DNA of 64,000 bases. Origin: JANQGH01 sp039177555 (lineage in GTDB: Bacteria > Pseudomonadota > Alphaproteobacteria > DSM-16000 > Inquilinaceae). Positions 18,770-27,043 of this stretch are shown here, piece after piece. Made by a program: the position numbers and the translations under genes. Position 1 is the stretch's first letter; every line of letters starts with the position of its first letter. Below the pieces are notes generated by a model. The model was given only the letters and a program-made list of their open reading frames with translations. It was not told the origin of the DNA and ran no database searches. Location: positions 1-64,000 of the forward strand of contig JBCDFV010000022.1 of NCBI GenBank assembly GCA_039177555.1. Reading direction: 5' to 3'.

Positions 18770-20002
18770 TTATGAGCTTTGGGCGGCGCCCGTGCGAACG
18801 GTTTGGCGCACCTCTTCGCCCCATGCTTCCAGGGCGTTGCGCATCGCCTCGAAACCGATCGATGTGTCGCCGATGTCGATGCCGGCGATCTGTCCCGGCG
18901 GGGCGTGGTCCAGGATCTCGCGCACGACCTGGGGCGCTATGCCCTGGCGCAGCATGCCGGCGGCGGCCGTGCGGCGCAGATCCTCCGTCCGCCATCCGGT
19001 CACGCCGGACAGGTCGGCGGCACGCTGGGCGGCCTTCGAGAAGCCGGAAACAACCCGGTCCGATCGTTGACGTGAAGGGAAGACGAAGCTGCCGGGCGAG
19101 CGCGGCACCGAGGTGACGATCTCCAGGGCGAAGGTCGACAGCGGGATGGCGTGGGCACGCTCGCCGCCGTTCTTGGAGGCCCCCGGAATGGTCCAGACCT
19201 GGTCCGCCAGGGCGATGTCGGCCAGGCGCAGATTCGCCATCTGGTTGCGGCGCTGCGCGGTCAGCAGCATCAGCTTGAACAGCACGCCAAACGGCCAGGC
19301 CATGATCTCCCAGGCCTGCCAGAGGGCGGCGATCTCGGCCGCGTCCAGGGTCCGCTGGCGCCGCTGTTCGTGCCCCGGTGGCTCCACCCCGATCACCGGC
19401 GTGGCCGGCACCATGGCCACCTCGACCCCCCAGGCGAACATGGTCCGGATCAGCGACAGGCGCCGGTTGGCGGCGTAGCCGTGGCCGCGCGCGCTAATGC
19501 CCTCGACCAGCGCGATGACGTCGCGCCGCCCAATCGTGTCGACCTGGCGCCGCCCCCAGGCGGGCAACAGATCGCGCGCGATGGCGGCCTGGTCTTCGCG
19601 CCAGCTTCGCTTGCGGCGTTTGGCGTAGCGCTCGATGTAGGCCTTGGCGAAGGCGTCAAAGGTCAGGCCGCTGCCGCGTGCCGAGACCCGTTCGGCCGCC
19701 GGGTCGTTGCCCTTGGCAACCTCGGCCAGCACCGCACCCGCCGCGTCGCGGGCGAGCGCCACGGTCAGGGCCGGGAAGGTCCCCAAGGTCAGGCGCCGTT
19801 TGCGGCCCGACGCGCGGTACATCACCTGCCAGGTCTTGCGCCCGGAGGCCGAGAGCCTGATGCCGAAGCCTGAGAGTTCCGTATCCCACAGCTCTATCCG
19901 GCCGGTCTGCGGCAGTGTCGCGTCGGCGATCAGTCTGTCGGTCAGTGTCGCTGTTGCCAAGGAGGGGGTCCGCCACGTGTCGGCGCGCCCTGGGGCGGCC
20001 AA
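18770..20002 (-). CDS. Tyrosine recombinase/integrase (DUF4102 type), catalytic residues lost
   Basis: A 410-residue P4-type integrase in three parts: an N-terminal arm-binding domain (LSGFGIRLSASGRKTW, RLTLGTFPALTVALAR), a SAM-like core-binding domain (about 112-200) and a catalytic domain. Box I Arg (QRRNQ, Arg251/252), the hairpin Lys277, Arg343 of DLRRT and His366 of ILDH are kept. The box II histidine is Glu340 (WRTEDLRRT), and the position of the nucleophilic tyrosine is Asp376 (AGIDIGD, where relatives have GIY-x-R). It is therefore likely inactive. The frame opens with TTG at 20002, with no good ribosome site, so the start is uncertain. No tRNA or att repeat is seen next to it. Confidence 0.85.
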   Translation of the reverse strand: MAAPGRADTWRTPSLATATLTDRLIADATLPQTGRIELWDTELSGFGIRLSASGRKTWQVMYRASGRKRRLTLGTFPALTVALARDAAGAVLAEVAKGNDPAAERVSARGSGLTFDAFAKAYIERYAKRRKRSWREDQAAIARDLLPAWGRRQVDTIGRRDVIALVEGISARGHGYAANRRLSLIRTMFAWGVEVAMVPATPVIGVEPPGHEQRRQRTLDAAEIAALWQAWEIMAWPFGVLFKLMLLTAQRRNQMANLRLADIALADQVWTIPGASKNGGERAHAIPLSTFALEIVTSVPRSPGSFVFPSRQRSDRVVSGFSKAAQRAADLSGVTGWRTEDLRRTAAAGMLRQGIAPQVVREILDHAPPGQIAGIDIGDTSIGFEAMRNALEAWGEEVRQTVRTGAAQSS

Positions 20003-20064
20003 TCACTCGTTCGATTCCTGCGATCATAGTCGGGGCGGTGAACAAGGCGCAACGCCATATTAAA

Positions 20065-20079
20065 CACATTATAAATGTG
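20065..20079. promoter_or_regulatory. CACATT-N3-AATGTG palindrome upstream of cysI
   Basis: A perfect 6-bp inverted repeat in the AT-rich region between the integrase and cysI. It has the same half-site as the copies at 20155-20179. Confidence 0.45.
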
Positions 20080-20154
20080 AATTAAATAGGATGGCAAAAA
20101 AATATTGTGGAATCTGTTCAAACCATCACATGATGCCGTATTGAATTCCAATTA

Positions 20155-20179
20155 CACATTTTCACATTGGAGAAATGTG
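20155..20179. promoter_or_regulatory. CACATT repeat and CACATT-GGAGA-AATGTG palindrome over the cysI ribosome site
   Basis: A direct CACATT (20155-20160) is followed by CACATT (20163-20168), GGAGA and AATGTG (20174-20179). The cysI Shine-Dalgarno GGAG is the loop of the inverted repeat. This could be an operator overlapping the translation start region or an mRNA hairpin. Confidence 0.5.
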
Positions 20180-20181
20180 GT

Positions 20182-22011
20182 ATGGACGGTCATGCTGGAA
20201 CGCTCGCCCCGTCGGACACGGTTGGGGACAAGGACGCCGTTGAGCGGCGGACTGTAACGCCTGCTGAGCCGGCTCCAACCCCGGCGGCGGCGTCGATCGC
20301 GGCGCCGGCGGGTGTCGAGGCCGTCAAGCTGGCCAGCCGGCAATTGCGCGGCACGATTGCGGAGACCCTGGCGGATGAGGCCACGGACCGGTTTTCCCAG
20401 GACGACTACAATCTTCTGAAATTCCACGGTATTTACCAACAGTACGATCGAGACACCGCCACGCCGCGCAAGCAGCAGGGGCTGGACAAGGAATACTCCG
20501 TCATGGCCCGCACCCGCGTGCCCGGCGGCCGGCTGACGCCGGACCAGTATCTGGCGCTGGACGCGCTGGGTGAGCGCCTCGCCAACGGCTCGATCCGCGT
20601 GACCACGCGCCAGACCATTCAGTTCCACGGCGTCCTGAAGGGCCATTTGCCATCCTTGATGGCCGAAATCGACGAGGCTTTGCTGACCTGCTTTGCCGCC
20701 TGCGGCGACGTGGTGCGCAACGTCATGGCCACCCCGGCGCCGATCAAGGACACGGTGCACGAGACGCTGAACCGGGTCGCGGCGGAGATCTCCAGCTACT
20801 TTCTGCCCAAGACGAGCGCCTATCACGAGATCTGGGTCGACGGCGCCAAGGTCGACCGTCCTGCGGCCAAGAAGAGCGCCAAGAAGCGCACCCGCAAGAA
20901 GGCGGAGCCGATCTATGGCGACAGCTATCTGCCGCGCAAGTTCAAGATCGCCATCGCCACGCCGGACGACAATTCGACCGACGTCCTAACCAACGATGTC
21001 GGCATCATCGCCCTGTTCGATGGCGATCGGTTAGAGGGCTACACGGTTGCGGTCGGCGGCGGGCTGGGCATGACCCACAACAAGCCGAAGACTTACCCGC
21101 GCCTGGCCACGCCGCTTCTGTTCGTTGAACCGGACGGCCTCTTGGGCGTGGTCGAGGCGATCGTGAAGGTCCAGCGCGACTATGGCGACCGGAAAGACCG
21201 GCGCCACGCCCGGCTGAAATACACCATCGACGATCGCGGCATCGACTGGATGCGGGCGGAGGTCGAGAAGGTTGCCGGCCGGACTTACGAAGACCCACGC
21301 CCGCTGCCGCGCTTCCGCGTGATCGACCATATGGGCTGGCACGACCAGAAGGACGGCAAGCTCTATTTCGGCATCCCGGTGCCCAGCGGCCGGGTCGGCG
21401 GCGCCTTGCGCGATGCCCTGTGGGACGTCGTCACCCGCTATCGCCCCACGATCATCCTGGCCCCGTCCCAGGACATCATTCTCGGCGATGTCGATCCGGA
21501 GGATCGCGACGGCATTGAGGCGATGCTGCGCGAGCATGGCGTGACCTTGGCGCAGGACCTGAAACCACTTCAGCGCTGGTCGCTTGCCTGCCCGGCCCTG
21601 CCCACCTGCGGCCTGGCGCTGACCGAGGCCGAACGCATCCGCCAGCCCGTCGTCGACGCCGTTCTAGCCAAGCTGACGGCGCGCGGCCTCGACCGGGAGA
21701 CCATCAGCCTGCGCATCACCGGCTGCCCCAATGGCTGCGCCCGGCCCTATGCCGGCGATATCGGCCTGGTCGGCCGCATGCCGGGCCATTTCGCGCTCTA
21801 TGTCGGCGGCGACTTCGAAGGCACGCGCCTGAATTTCCGCCTGCTGGACAAGGTGGCGGAGGAGGAGGTGCCGGAGATGCTGGACATCCTGTTCGCGGCC
21901 TTCGTGAAACACCGGCAGTCGATCGAAAGCTTCGGCGACTTCTGCAATCGCTGGGGCCTCGAACGGCTGATCCAGGAAATCGACTCCGCCATGCCTGCCG
22001 TGACGATCTGA
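20182..22011 (+). CDS. cysI: Assimilatory sulfite reductase, siroheme/[4Fe-4S] subunit
   Basis: A 609-residue nitrite/sulfite reductase of the NirA/SiR family that reduces sulfite to sulfide with six electrons. It has two ferredoxin-like half domains; TRQTIQFHG (about residue 150) belongs to the first siroheme-contact region. The cluster cysteines are C470-x5-C476 and C515-x3-C519 (CPALPTC, CPNGC). ATG 20182 is preferred over TTG 20167 because GGAG lies nine bases upstream of it. A Lys/Arg-rich insertion sits at about 226-243 before EPIYGDSYLPRKFK. Nitrite reductase is the alternative, but the APS reductase and siroheme genes downstream favour sulfite. Confidence 0.9.
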   Translation: MDGHAGTLAPSDTVGDKDAVERRTVTPAEPAPTPAAASIAAPAGVEAVKLASRQLRGTIAETLADEATDRFSQDDYNLLKFHGIYQQYDRDTATPRKQQGLDKEYSVMARTRVPGGRLTPDQYLALDALGERLANGSIRVTTRQTIQFHGVLKGHLPSLMAEIDEALLTCFAACGDVVRNVMATPAPIKDTVHETLNRVAAEISSYFLPKTSAYHEIWVDGAKVDRPAAKKSAKKRTRKKAEPIYGDSYLPRKFKIAIATPDDNSTDVLTNDVGIIALFDGDRLEGYTVAVGGGLGMTHNKPKTYPRLATPLLFVEPDGLLGVVEAIVKVQRDYGDRKDRRHARLKYTIDDRGIDWMRAEVEKVAGRTYEDPRPLPRFRVIDHMGWHDQKDGKLYFGIPVPSGRVGGALRDALWDVVTRYRPTIILAPSQDIILGDVDPEDRDGIEAMLREHGVTLAQDLKPLQRWSLACPALPTCGLALTEAERIRQPVVDAVLAKLTARGLDRETISLRITGCPNGCARPYAGDIGLVGRMPGHFALYVGGDFEGTRLNFRLLDKVAEEEVPEMLDILFAAFVKHRQSIESFGDFCNRWGLERLIQEIDSAMPAVTI

Positions 22012-22042
22012 CCGGCGCCCCAAGCCCTGGAGGGCGATGCAC

Positions 22043-22603
22043 ATGATCCCCATCATGCTGAACCCGCGGCGCCTGGCCATCGCGCTGATCGGCGACAATG
22101 AGGCGGCGGCCCGCCGCGTTGGCCAACTGGTCGAAGGCGGGGCCGAGACGCTGACGGTCTATTCAGAGGCGCCGACGGATGCGCTTCGGCAGGCTGCCGG
22201 CCACCGCCTGCGACCGGGCCTGCCGGCGCCCGAAGCGCTTGGGCGATACAACATTGTCTACATGGTCGACCAGCCGCAGGAGCGGACTCGACGCTTCCAC
22301 GCCGCCGCCAAACGGGCCGGCGCGCTGGTCAATGTCGAGGACGATCTTCGCTACTGTGATTTCCATTCCCCGGCCCTGGTCAGGCGCGGCGATCTGGTGC
22401 TGACGGTGTCGACCGGCGGCAAGAGCCCTGGCCTGGCTGCCCGGCTGCGGCGGCATCTGGAAACGGCGTTCGGGCCGGAATGGGCCAGCCGGCTGGACGA
22501 TCTCGGTGCCAGGCGACGCGGCTGGCGCGCCGACGGCCTGGCCTTGCCGGACCTGGCCGCCAAGACCGATGCGGCGATCGATCGCGAAGGCTGGCTGTCA
22601 TGA
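22043..22603 (+). CDS. Precorrin-2 dehydrogenase/sirohydrochlorin ferrochelatase domain (Met8/CysG-N type)
   Basis: It should oxidise precorrin-2 and insert iron to make siroheme for CysI. The NAD-binding region ALIGDNEAAARRV opens the protein, and NVEDDLRYCDFHSPALVRRGDLVLTVSTGGKSPGLA is the most conserved CysG-N segment, including the catalytic-Asp region. I chose ATG 22043, eight bases after GGAGGG, over ATG 22037, which is only two bases from it. The SUMT part of CysG is a separate gene two genes downstream. The stop overlaps cysH (ATGA). Confidence 0.88.
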   Translation: MIPIMLNPRRLAIALIGDNEAAARRVGQLVEGGAETLTVYSEAPTDALRQAAGHRLRPGLPAPEALGRYNIVYMVDQPQERTRRFHAAAKRAGALVNVEDDLRYCDFHSPALVRRGDLVLTVSTGGKSPGLAARLRRHLETAFGPEWASRLDDLGARRRGWRADGLALPDLAAKTDAAIDREGWLS

Positions 22604-23331
22604 GTGGTATCGCGGTCCAGGACCCAACGCTCGACGTGCTTCGGGCCAAGGTGGCGGAGGCGCGCGACCGTTTGACGGGCCTCGGCGGGTTCGACCTGTT
22701 GTCGGCCGTGCTGGGCGATCGAACCATCGGTCGGCTGGCGCTGGTGTCGTCCTTCGGTGCGGAAAGCGCCATCCTGCTCGACATGGTCGCCCGCATCGAC
22801 AAGGCGACGCCGGTGATCTTTCTCAATACCGGCAAGCTGTTCGGTGCCACGCTGGCCTATCGCGAGGCCCTGGTGGAACGGTTCGGCCTGACCGATGTGC
22901 GCGACGAGCGGCCGGATCTGGCCGACCTGCAGCGCCACGACCCGGATGGCAGCCTGTGGAGCCTGGATCCCGATTTCTGCTGCCATCTGCGTAAGACGGA
23001 ACCCTTGGACCGGGCGCTGGCCGGCTTCGATGGCTGGATCACGGGCCGCAAGCGTTTCCAGGGCGCCGGCCGCGAAACGCTGCCGACCGTGGAAGGCGAC
23101 ACTGCCACCGGCCGCCTGAAACTCAACCCGCTGGCGCCCTGGTCCGAGGCGGAAGTCGCGGACTACCTGTCGGAACGCAACCTGCCGGTCCACCCGCTGG
23201 TCGATGACGGCTACCGCTCGATCGGCTGCGAACCCTGCACGCGGCCGACAAAGGCCGGCGAGAACCCTCGGGCCGGGCGCTGGGCCTGGCTCGACAAGTC
23301 CGAATGCGGCATCCATGGCGACGGGATCTAG
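22600..23331 (+). CDS. cysH: Adenylyl-sulfate (APS) reductase, [4Fe-4S] type
   Basis: A 243-residue PAPS/APS reductase family enzyme giving sulfite from activated sulfate with thioredoxin. The nucleotide-binding SSFGAESA is at 50-57, and the catalytic cysteine is in ECGIH (Cys236). The CC pair (127/128) and CxxC (210/213) are the cluster ligands that mark APS-reducing enzymes, as opposed to the cluster-free PAPS enzyme of enterobacteria. It starts in an ATGA overlap with the upstream gene. No cysDN or cysC is in this window. Confidence 0.9.
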   Translation: MSGIAVQDPTLDVLRAKVAEARDRLTGLGGFDLLSAVLGDRTIGRLALVSSFGAESAILLDMVARIDKATPVIFLNTGKLFGATLAYREALVERFGLTDVRDERPDLADLQRHDPDGSLWSLDPDFCCHLRKTEPLDRALAGFDGWITGRKRFQGAGRETLPTVEGDTATGRLKLNPLAPWSEAEVADYLSERNLPVHPLVDDGYRSIGCEPCTRPTKAGENPRAGRWAWLDKSECGIHGDGI

Positions 23332-23334
23332 GCC

Positions 23335-24195
23335 GTGAGCGGTTCTTCCTTGCCGTGGTCCGGCCCGCCCTTCCAAACCGGCACCGTCTGGCTGGTCGGC
23401 GCCGGGCCCGGCGATCCCGGCTTGCTGACGCTCGCCGCACTGCATGCGCTGCGCGAGGCCGACGTCATTCTCTATGACGCGCTCGTCGGCGCCGACATCC
23501 TGCAGTTAGCCCGCGCCGACGCGGTGTTGGAGCCCGTCGGCAAGCGCGCCGGCAAGCCGCGCCCGACCCAGCAAGCCATCAACGACCGTCTGATCGAACT
23601 GGCCCGCAAGAATTTGCGCGTCCTGCGCCTGAAGGGCGGCGATCCGTTCACCTTCGGTCGGGGCGGGGAGGAGGCCCTGGCCCTGGCGGATGCCGGCATC
23701 CCGTTCCGTGTCGTGCCCGGCGTGACGGCCGGCATCGGCGGGCTGGGCCTGGCTGGCGTGCCGGTGACCCAGCGCGGCATGAACAGTTCCGTCGCCTTCG
23801 TCACGGGTCACGGCAGCGCCGGCGACGTGCCCGGCGATCTTGACTGGGCCGCATTGGCCCTTGGACCGCAGGTGTTGGTGTTCTATATGGCGCTTAGAAC
23901 CATCGGCACGATTGCGGAGCGATTGATCGCGGCCGGGAAGCCGCCCATGACCCCGGTGGCGGTGGCGTCGAACGCTTCGCTGCCGGAACAGTCTGTGTTG
24001 ATCACCAACCTCGCCAGGGCAGCCAGCGACATCACGCGGCTGAACCCCGGCCGGCCGGCAATCATCGCGGTGGGCGAGGTCGCCCTGATCCACAACCGGC
24101 TTGCCGCCTGGCAGCAGGTCGGCCCGAACGGAGAAACCCTGGCCGAGGGCATGGGCCCGTCCGCCCCACTGCGTCACTTGGCCCCGGCGCCCTAG
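23335..24195 (+). CDS. cobA: Uroporphyrinogen-III C-methyltransferase (SUMT)
   Basis: Uses two SAM to make precorrin-2 from uroporphyrinogen III, the first step to siroheme. Recognised by VWLVGAGPGDPGLLTL, the second motif YDALVG, the LKGGDPFTFGRGGEE loop and VVPGVTAGIGG. The start is GTG, three bases after the cysH stop. The 286 aa are slightly longer than average because of the tail. With the Met8-type gene it makes up a split CysG. Role in cobalamin synthesis cannot be excluded, but context favours siroheme. Confidence 0.9.
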   Translation: MSGSSLPWSGPPFQTGTVWLVGAGPGDPGLLTLAALHALREADVILYDALVGADILQLARADAVLEPVGKRAGKPRPTQQAINDRLIELARKNLRVLRLKGGDPFTFGRGGEEALALADAGIPFRVVPGVTAGIGGLGLAGVPVTQRGMNSSVAFVTGHGSAGDVPGDLDWAALALGPQVLVFYMALRTIGTIAERLIAAGKPPMTPVAVASNASLPEQSVLITNLARAASDITRLNPGRPAIIAVGEVALIHNRLAAWQQVGPNGETLAEGMGPSAPLRHLAPAP

Positions 24196-24222
24196 CCGGC
24201 TACTCTCGCGGAGTTTTATGAA

Positions 24223-25317
24223 ATGAACGTCTTGAACACGATCGATCCGCCTGCGCACACCACGGGCACGCCGCAAGAGCCGATGACATCCCCGACACCA
24301 CACCAGACCGACGTGATCATCGTCGGCGCCGGCCCTGTCGGCCTGTTCGCCATTTTCGAACTGGGCCTCGTCGACCTGAAATGCCATCTGGTCGACATTC
24401 TCGACCGGCCCGGCGGCCAGTGCGCGGAACTGTATCCGGAAAAGCCGATCTACGATATCCCGGGCCTGCCGATCGTGACCGGGCAAGAACTGACCGATCG
24501 TTTGATGGAGCAGGCCAAACCGTTCGATCCGGTGTTTCACCTGTCGCAGATGGCCGAACGGCTGGAGAAGACCGACGACGACAAGTGGCGCCTGACGACC
24601 GATCTCGGCACCGTGCTTGAGGCGCCCGTGCTGGTGATCGCGGCCGGCGGCGGCAGCTTCGTGCCCAAAAAGCCGCCGATCAAGGGCATCGAGGCCTATG
24701 AAGGCACTTCGGTCTTCTACTCCGTGCGCAAGATGGACCAGTTCAAGGGCAAGCGCCTGTTGATCGCTGGCGGCGGCGACAGCGCGTTGGACTGGACCTT
24801 GAACCTGGCACCGCTGGCCGACAGCCTGGCCCTGGTCCACCGTCGCGACGATTTCCGCGCCGCGCCCGACAGCGTGAACAAAATGCGCGCGCTGGTCGGG
24901 TCCGGCGACATCGACCTGCATATCGGCCAGATCACCCAACTCCATGGCGACAACGGCCAGCTTGAGGCCGCCACCCTGCGCATGGCCGACAAGAGCGAGC
25001 AGACGGTCGAATGCGACACGCTGCTGCCCTTCTTCGGCCTGACCATGAAGCTGGGCCCGGTCGCCGAGTTCGGCCTGGCCCTGCACGAAAACCTGATCCC
25101 GGTCGATACCGAGAAGTTCGAGACCTCGACGCCGCGCATCTTCGCCATCGGCGACATCAACTATTATCCCGGTAAGCTGAAGCTGATCCTGTCCGGCTTT
25201 CACGAGTCGGCGCTCATGGCCCAGCAGGCGTTCCGTTACGTCTATCCGGACAAGAAGCTGCGCTTCCAGTACACGACCTCCTCGTCCAGCCTGCAGCAAA
25301 AGCTGGGGGTGGCGTGA
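24223..25317 (+). CDS. Ferredoxin/flavodoxin-NADP+ reductase, thioredoxin-reductase-like type
   Basis: A 364-residue flavoprotein. The FAD site IIVGAGPVGLFAIFE is at about 31-45, CHLVDILDRPGGQC follows, and the NADPH site LLIAGGGDSALDW is at about 182-194. The CxxC disulfide of true thioredoxin reductase is absent, and the C-terminal segment DINYYPGKLKLI with a downstream aromatic tail matches TrxR-like FNR (YumC type). It has about 20 extra N-terminal residues before the fold. The next gene, a [2Fe-2S] ferredoxin, starts inside its stop (GTGA), suggesting the pair forms the NADPH-to-ferredoxin chain for CysI; that partnership is inferred. Confidence 0.87.
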   Translation: MNVLNTIDPPAHTTGTPQEPMTSPTPHQTDVIIVGAGPVGLFAIFELGLVDLKCHLVDILDRPGGQCAELYPEKPIYDIPGLPIVTGQELTDRLMEQAKPFDPVFHLSQMAERLEKTDDDKWRLTTDLGTVLEAPVLVIAAGGGSFVPKKPPIKGIEAYEGTSVFYSVRKMDQFKGKRLLIAGGGDSALDWTLNLAPLADSLALVHRRDDFRAAPDSVNKMRALVGSGDIDLHIGQITQLHGDNGQLEAATLRMADKSEQTVECDTLLPFFGLTMKLGPVAEFGLALHENLIPVDTEKFETSTPRIFAIGDINYYPGKLKLILSGFHESALMAQQAFRYVYPDKKLRFQYTTSSSSLQQKLGVA

Positions 25318-25637
25318 AGATCGTCGTCACCGATCAGGAAGGCGCGGTTCACAATCTGGATGCTTTGGAAGGCTGGCGGGTGATGGAAATCATCCGCGAC
25401 CACGGCCTGCCGATCAAGGCGGAGTGCGGCGGCGCCTGCTCGTGCGCCACCTGCCACGTCTATGTCGACGAGGCATGGCGCGACAAGCTCTACCCGCCAC
25501 GCGAGGAAGAGACCGATATGCTGGACAGCGCCTTCGACGTCGAGGACAACTCGCGCCTGTCCTGTCAGCTCATCTTCCAGCCGGATCTGGACGGACTTGC
25601 CGTGACGCTTGCCCCGGGAACGGAGCCGGACGCTTAA
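25314..25637 (+). CDS. [2Fe-2S] ferredoxin, adrenodoxin-like
   Basis: A 107-residue beta-grasp ferredoxin. Cluster ligands are in CGGACSCATC (C-x5-C-x2-C) near residues 39-48, and a fourth cysteine lies in LSCQLIF near residue 84. The acidic helix (PPREEETDMLD) is typical of adrenodoxin-type partners of FNR. It starts with GTG in a GTGA overlap with the reductase gene. The stop interlocks with that of the convergent LysE gene. Likely electron donor to CysI (inference from context). Confidence 0.9.
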   Translation: MKIVVTDQEGAVHNLDALEGWRVMEIIRDHGLPIKAECGGACSCATCHVYVDEAWRDKLYPPREEETDMLDSAFDVEDNSRLSCQLIFQPDLDGLAVTLAPGTEPDA

Positions 25638-26272
25638 CCGTTCGAGGCCAGCCTGATGCCGAAAGCGGCGAACAAGGCGCCGCTGAGTGCCGTGATCGCC
25701 CGCTGTCCGCGCCGATAAAGGGTCCGGAAGGGCGCCGACCGCATCGCCAGTGCCACCAGCCCGTACCAGGCCATGCCCATGGCGACAACGATGCCGACCG
25801 CAATCGCCTGCAGCCAAAATGGCGCCTCTGGGGGCATGGTCACTGCGAACAGGCTGGTGAAGAAGGCCGCGGCCTTGGGGTTGCTCAAGGCGGTGATCAG
25901 GCCAAGCCGGAAGGCGCTTGGAAAACCCTTGGCCAGCGAGAGGCCGGCCACCGATGCCGGCGAACGTCGCGCCGCGGATCTGAGCAGGCTCACGCCGATG
26001 AAAACCAAATAGATCGCGCCGATGATCCGCGCCGTGTGATACAGCCAGGCAGCGTTTTGAAACAGCAGGCCAAGGCCGGCGAGGCTGGCGGTCGCCCAGA
26101 TGAAGGTGCCGAGCGCCAGCCCGGCGACAACCATCAGCGCCTCGCGCCGGGACCGCGTCGCGGCGACGTGAACGGTGGCCAGGAAGTTCGGCCCCGGCGT
26201 AACCACCAGCACGGCCCACAAGCCGAGGATGGTGAAAACCGCGATCCAGGGCGACAGGGCAGGGTCCGTCAT
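25634..26272 (-). CDS. LysE/RhtB family amino-acid exporter
   Basis: A 212-residue inner-membrane protein with six hydrophobic segments. The N-terminal VTPGPNFLATV corresponds to the family signature PGP(N)-x-L/F; NPKAAAFF in the middle is the second hallmark. Exported substrate (threonine, homoserine, lysine or others) cannot be told. A single gene whose stop shares a TTAA with the ferredoxin stop. Confidence 0.87.
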   Translation of the reverse strand: MTDPALSPWIAVFTILGLWAVLVVTPGPNFLATVHVAATRSRREALMVVAGLALGTFIWATASLAGLGLLFQNAAWLYHTARIIGAIYLVFIGVSLLRSAARRSPASVAGLSLAKGFPSAFRLGLITALSNPKAAAFFTSLFAVTMPPEAPFWLQAIAVGIVVAMGMAWYGLVALAMRSAPFRTLYRRGQRAITALSGALFAAFGIRLASNG

Positions 26273-26401
26273 CGGGCGTCCACACTGGTGCGTTTGGGGG
26301 ACGTCAGTTTATGCTGCGGTCGGCCCGATACCGACCGGGGAATGCGGAATGGCCGACATGCGATCCGCGATTGCCATTGTGCATCTGGCAAGGCGATCGA
26401 T

Positions 26402-27043
26402 TCAGGCCGGCGACCGGAACCGCCGCCGATCGGCCGCCGCTTCTTCCCGGATGACACAGCCTTCGAGGTGGTCGTTGACCAGGCCCATGGCCTGCATGAA
26501 GGCATAGACCGTGGTCGGGCCGACGAAGCGCCAGCCCCGCTTTTTCAGATCCTTGCTCATCGCTTGGGCCGACGGGCTGGTTGTTATGGCGCGCATGGCC
26601 TCATAGGTGAACGCGCTCGGGCGCTCTTTCGGTTCCGGTTCGAAGGCCCAGACATAAGCTGCGATCGAACCCTTCTCGGCGACAAGCTCGCGGGCGCGCC
26701 GTGCGTTGTTGATCGTGGCCTCGATCTTGCCGCGGTGGCGGATGATGCCGGCGTCCTGCAGCAGGCGTTCGACGTCCGCCTCGCCGAACCCCGCCACCGT
26801 CTCGAAGTCGAAGTTGGCGAAGACCCGGCGGAAATTCTCGCGCTTGCGCAGGATCGTCAGCCAGCTCAGGCCCGCCTGAAAGCCCTCCAGGCAGAGCTTT
26901 TCGAACAGACGTCGGTCGTCGGCCACCGGGCGGCCCCATTCCGTATCGTGATAGGCGATGTAGTCGTCGAGCCCGCCATGCCACCAGCAGCGCAGGCGTC
27001 CGTCCGGCCCGGGGACCAGCCCGTCCTTGGCATCGGCGCTCAC
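26402..27043 (-). CDS. tag: DNA-3-methyladenine glycosylase I
   Basis: Excises 3-methyladenine from DNA (base excision repair). The N-terminal motif CWW...YIAYHDTEWG matches Tag, and LSWLTILRKRENFRRVFANFD is highly characteristic. C-terminal zinc-site residues are partly visible (MGLVNDHLEGC). The GTG start overlaps the stop of the upstream phosphatase gene (GTGA), so the pair is coupled. 213 aa, a little longer than E. coli Tag. Confidence 0.92.
   Translation of the reverse strand: MSADAKDGLVPGPDGRLRCWWHGGLDDYIAYHDTEWGRPVADDRRLFEKLCLEGFQAGLSWLTILRKRENFRRVFANFDFETVAGFGEADVERLLQDAGIIRHRGKIEATINNARRARELVAEKGSIAAYVWAFEPEPKERPSAFTYEAMRAITTSPSAQAMSKDLKKRGWRFVGPTTVYAFMQAMGLVNDHLEGCVIREEAAADRRRFRSPA

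Noticed and set aside
18751..18775. GGTTCGAGTC resembling a tRNA T-loop near the integrase end
   Set aside because: No pairing T stem, acceptor arm or CCA; not a tRNA remnant that I can support.
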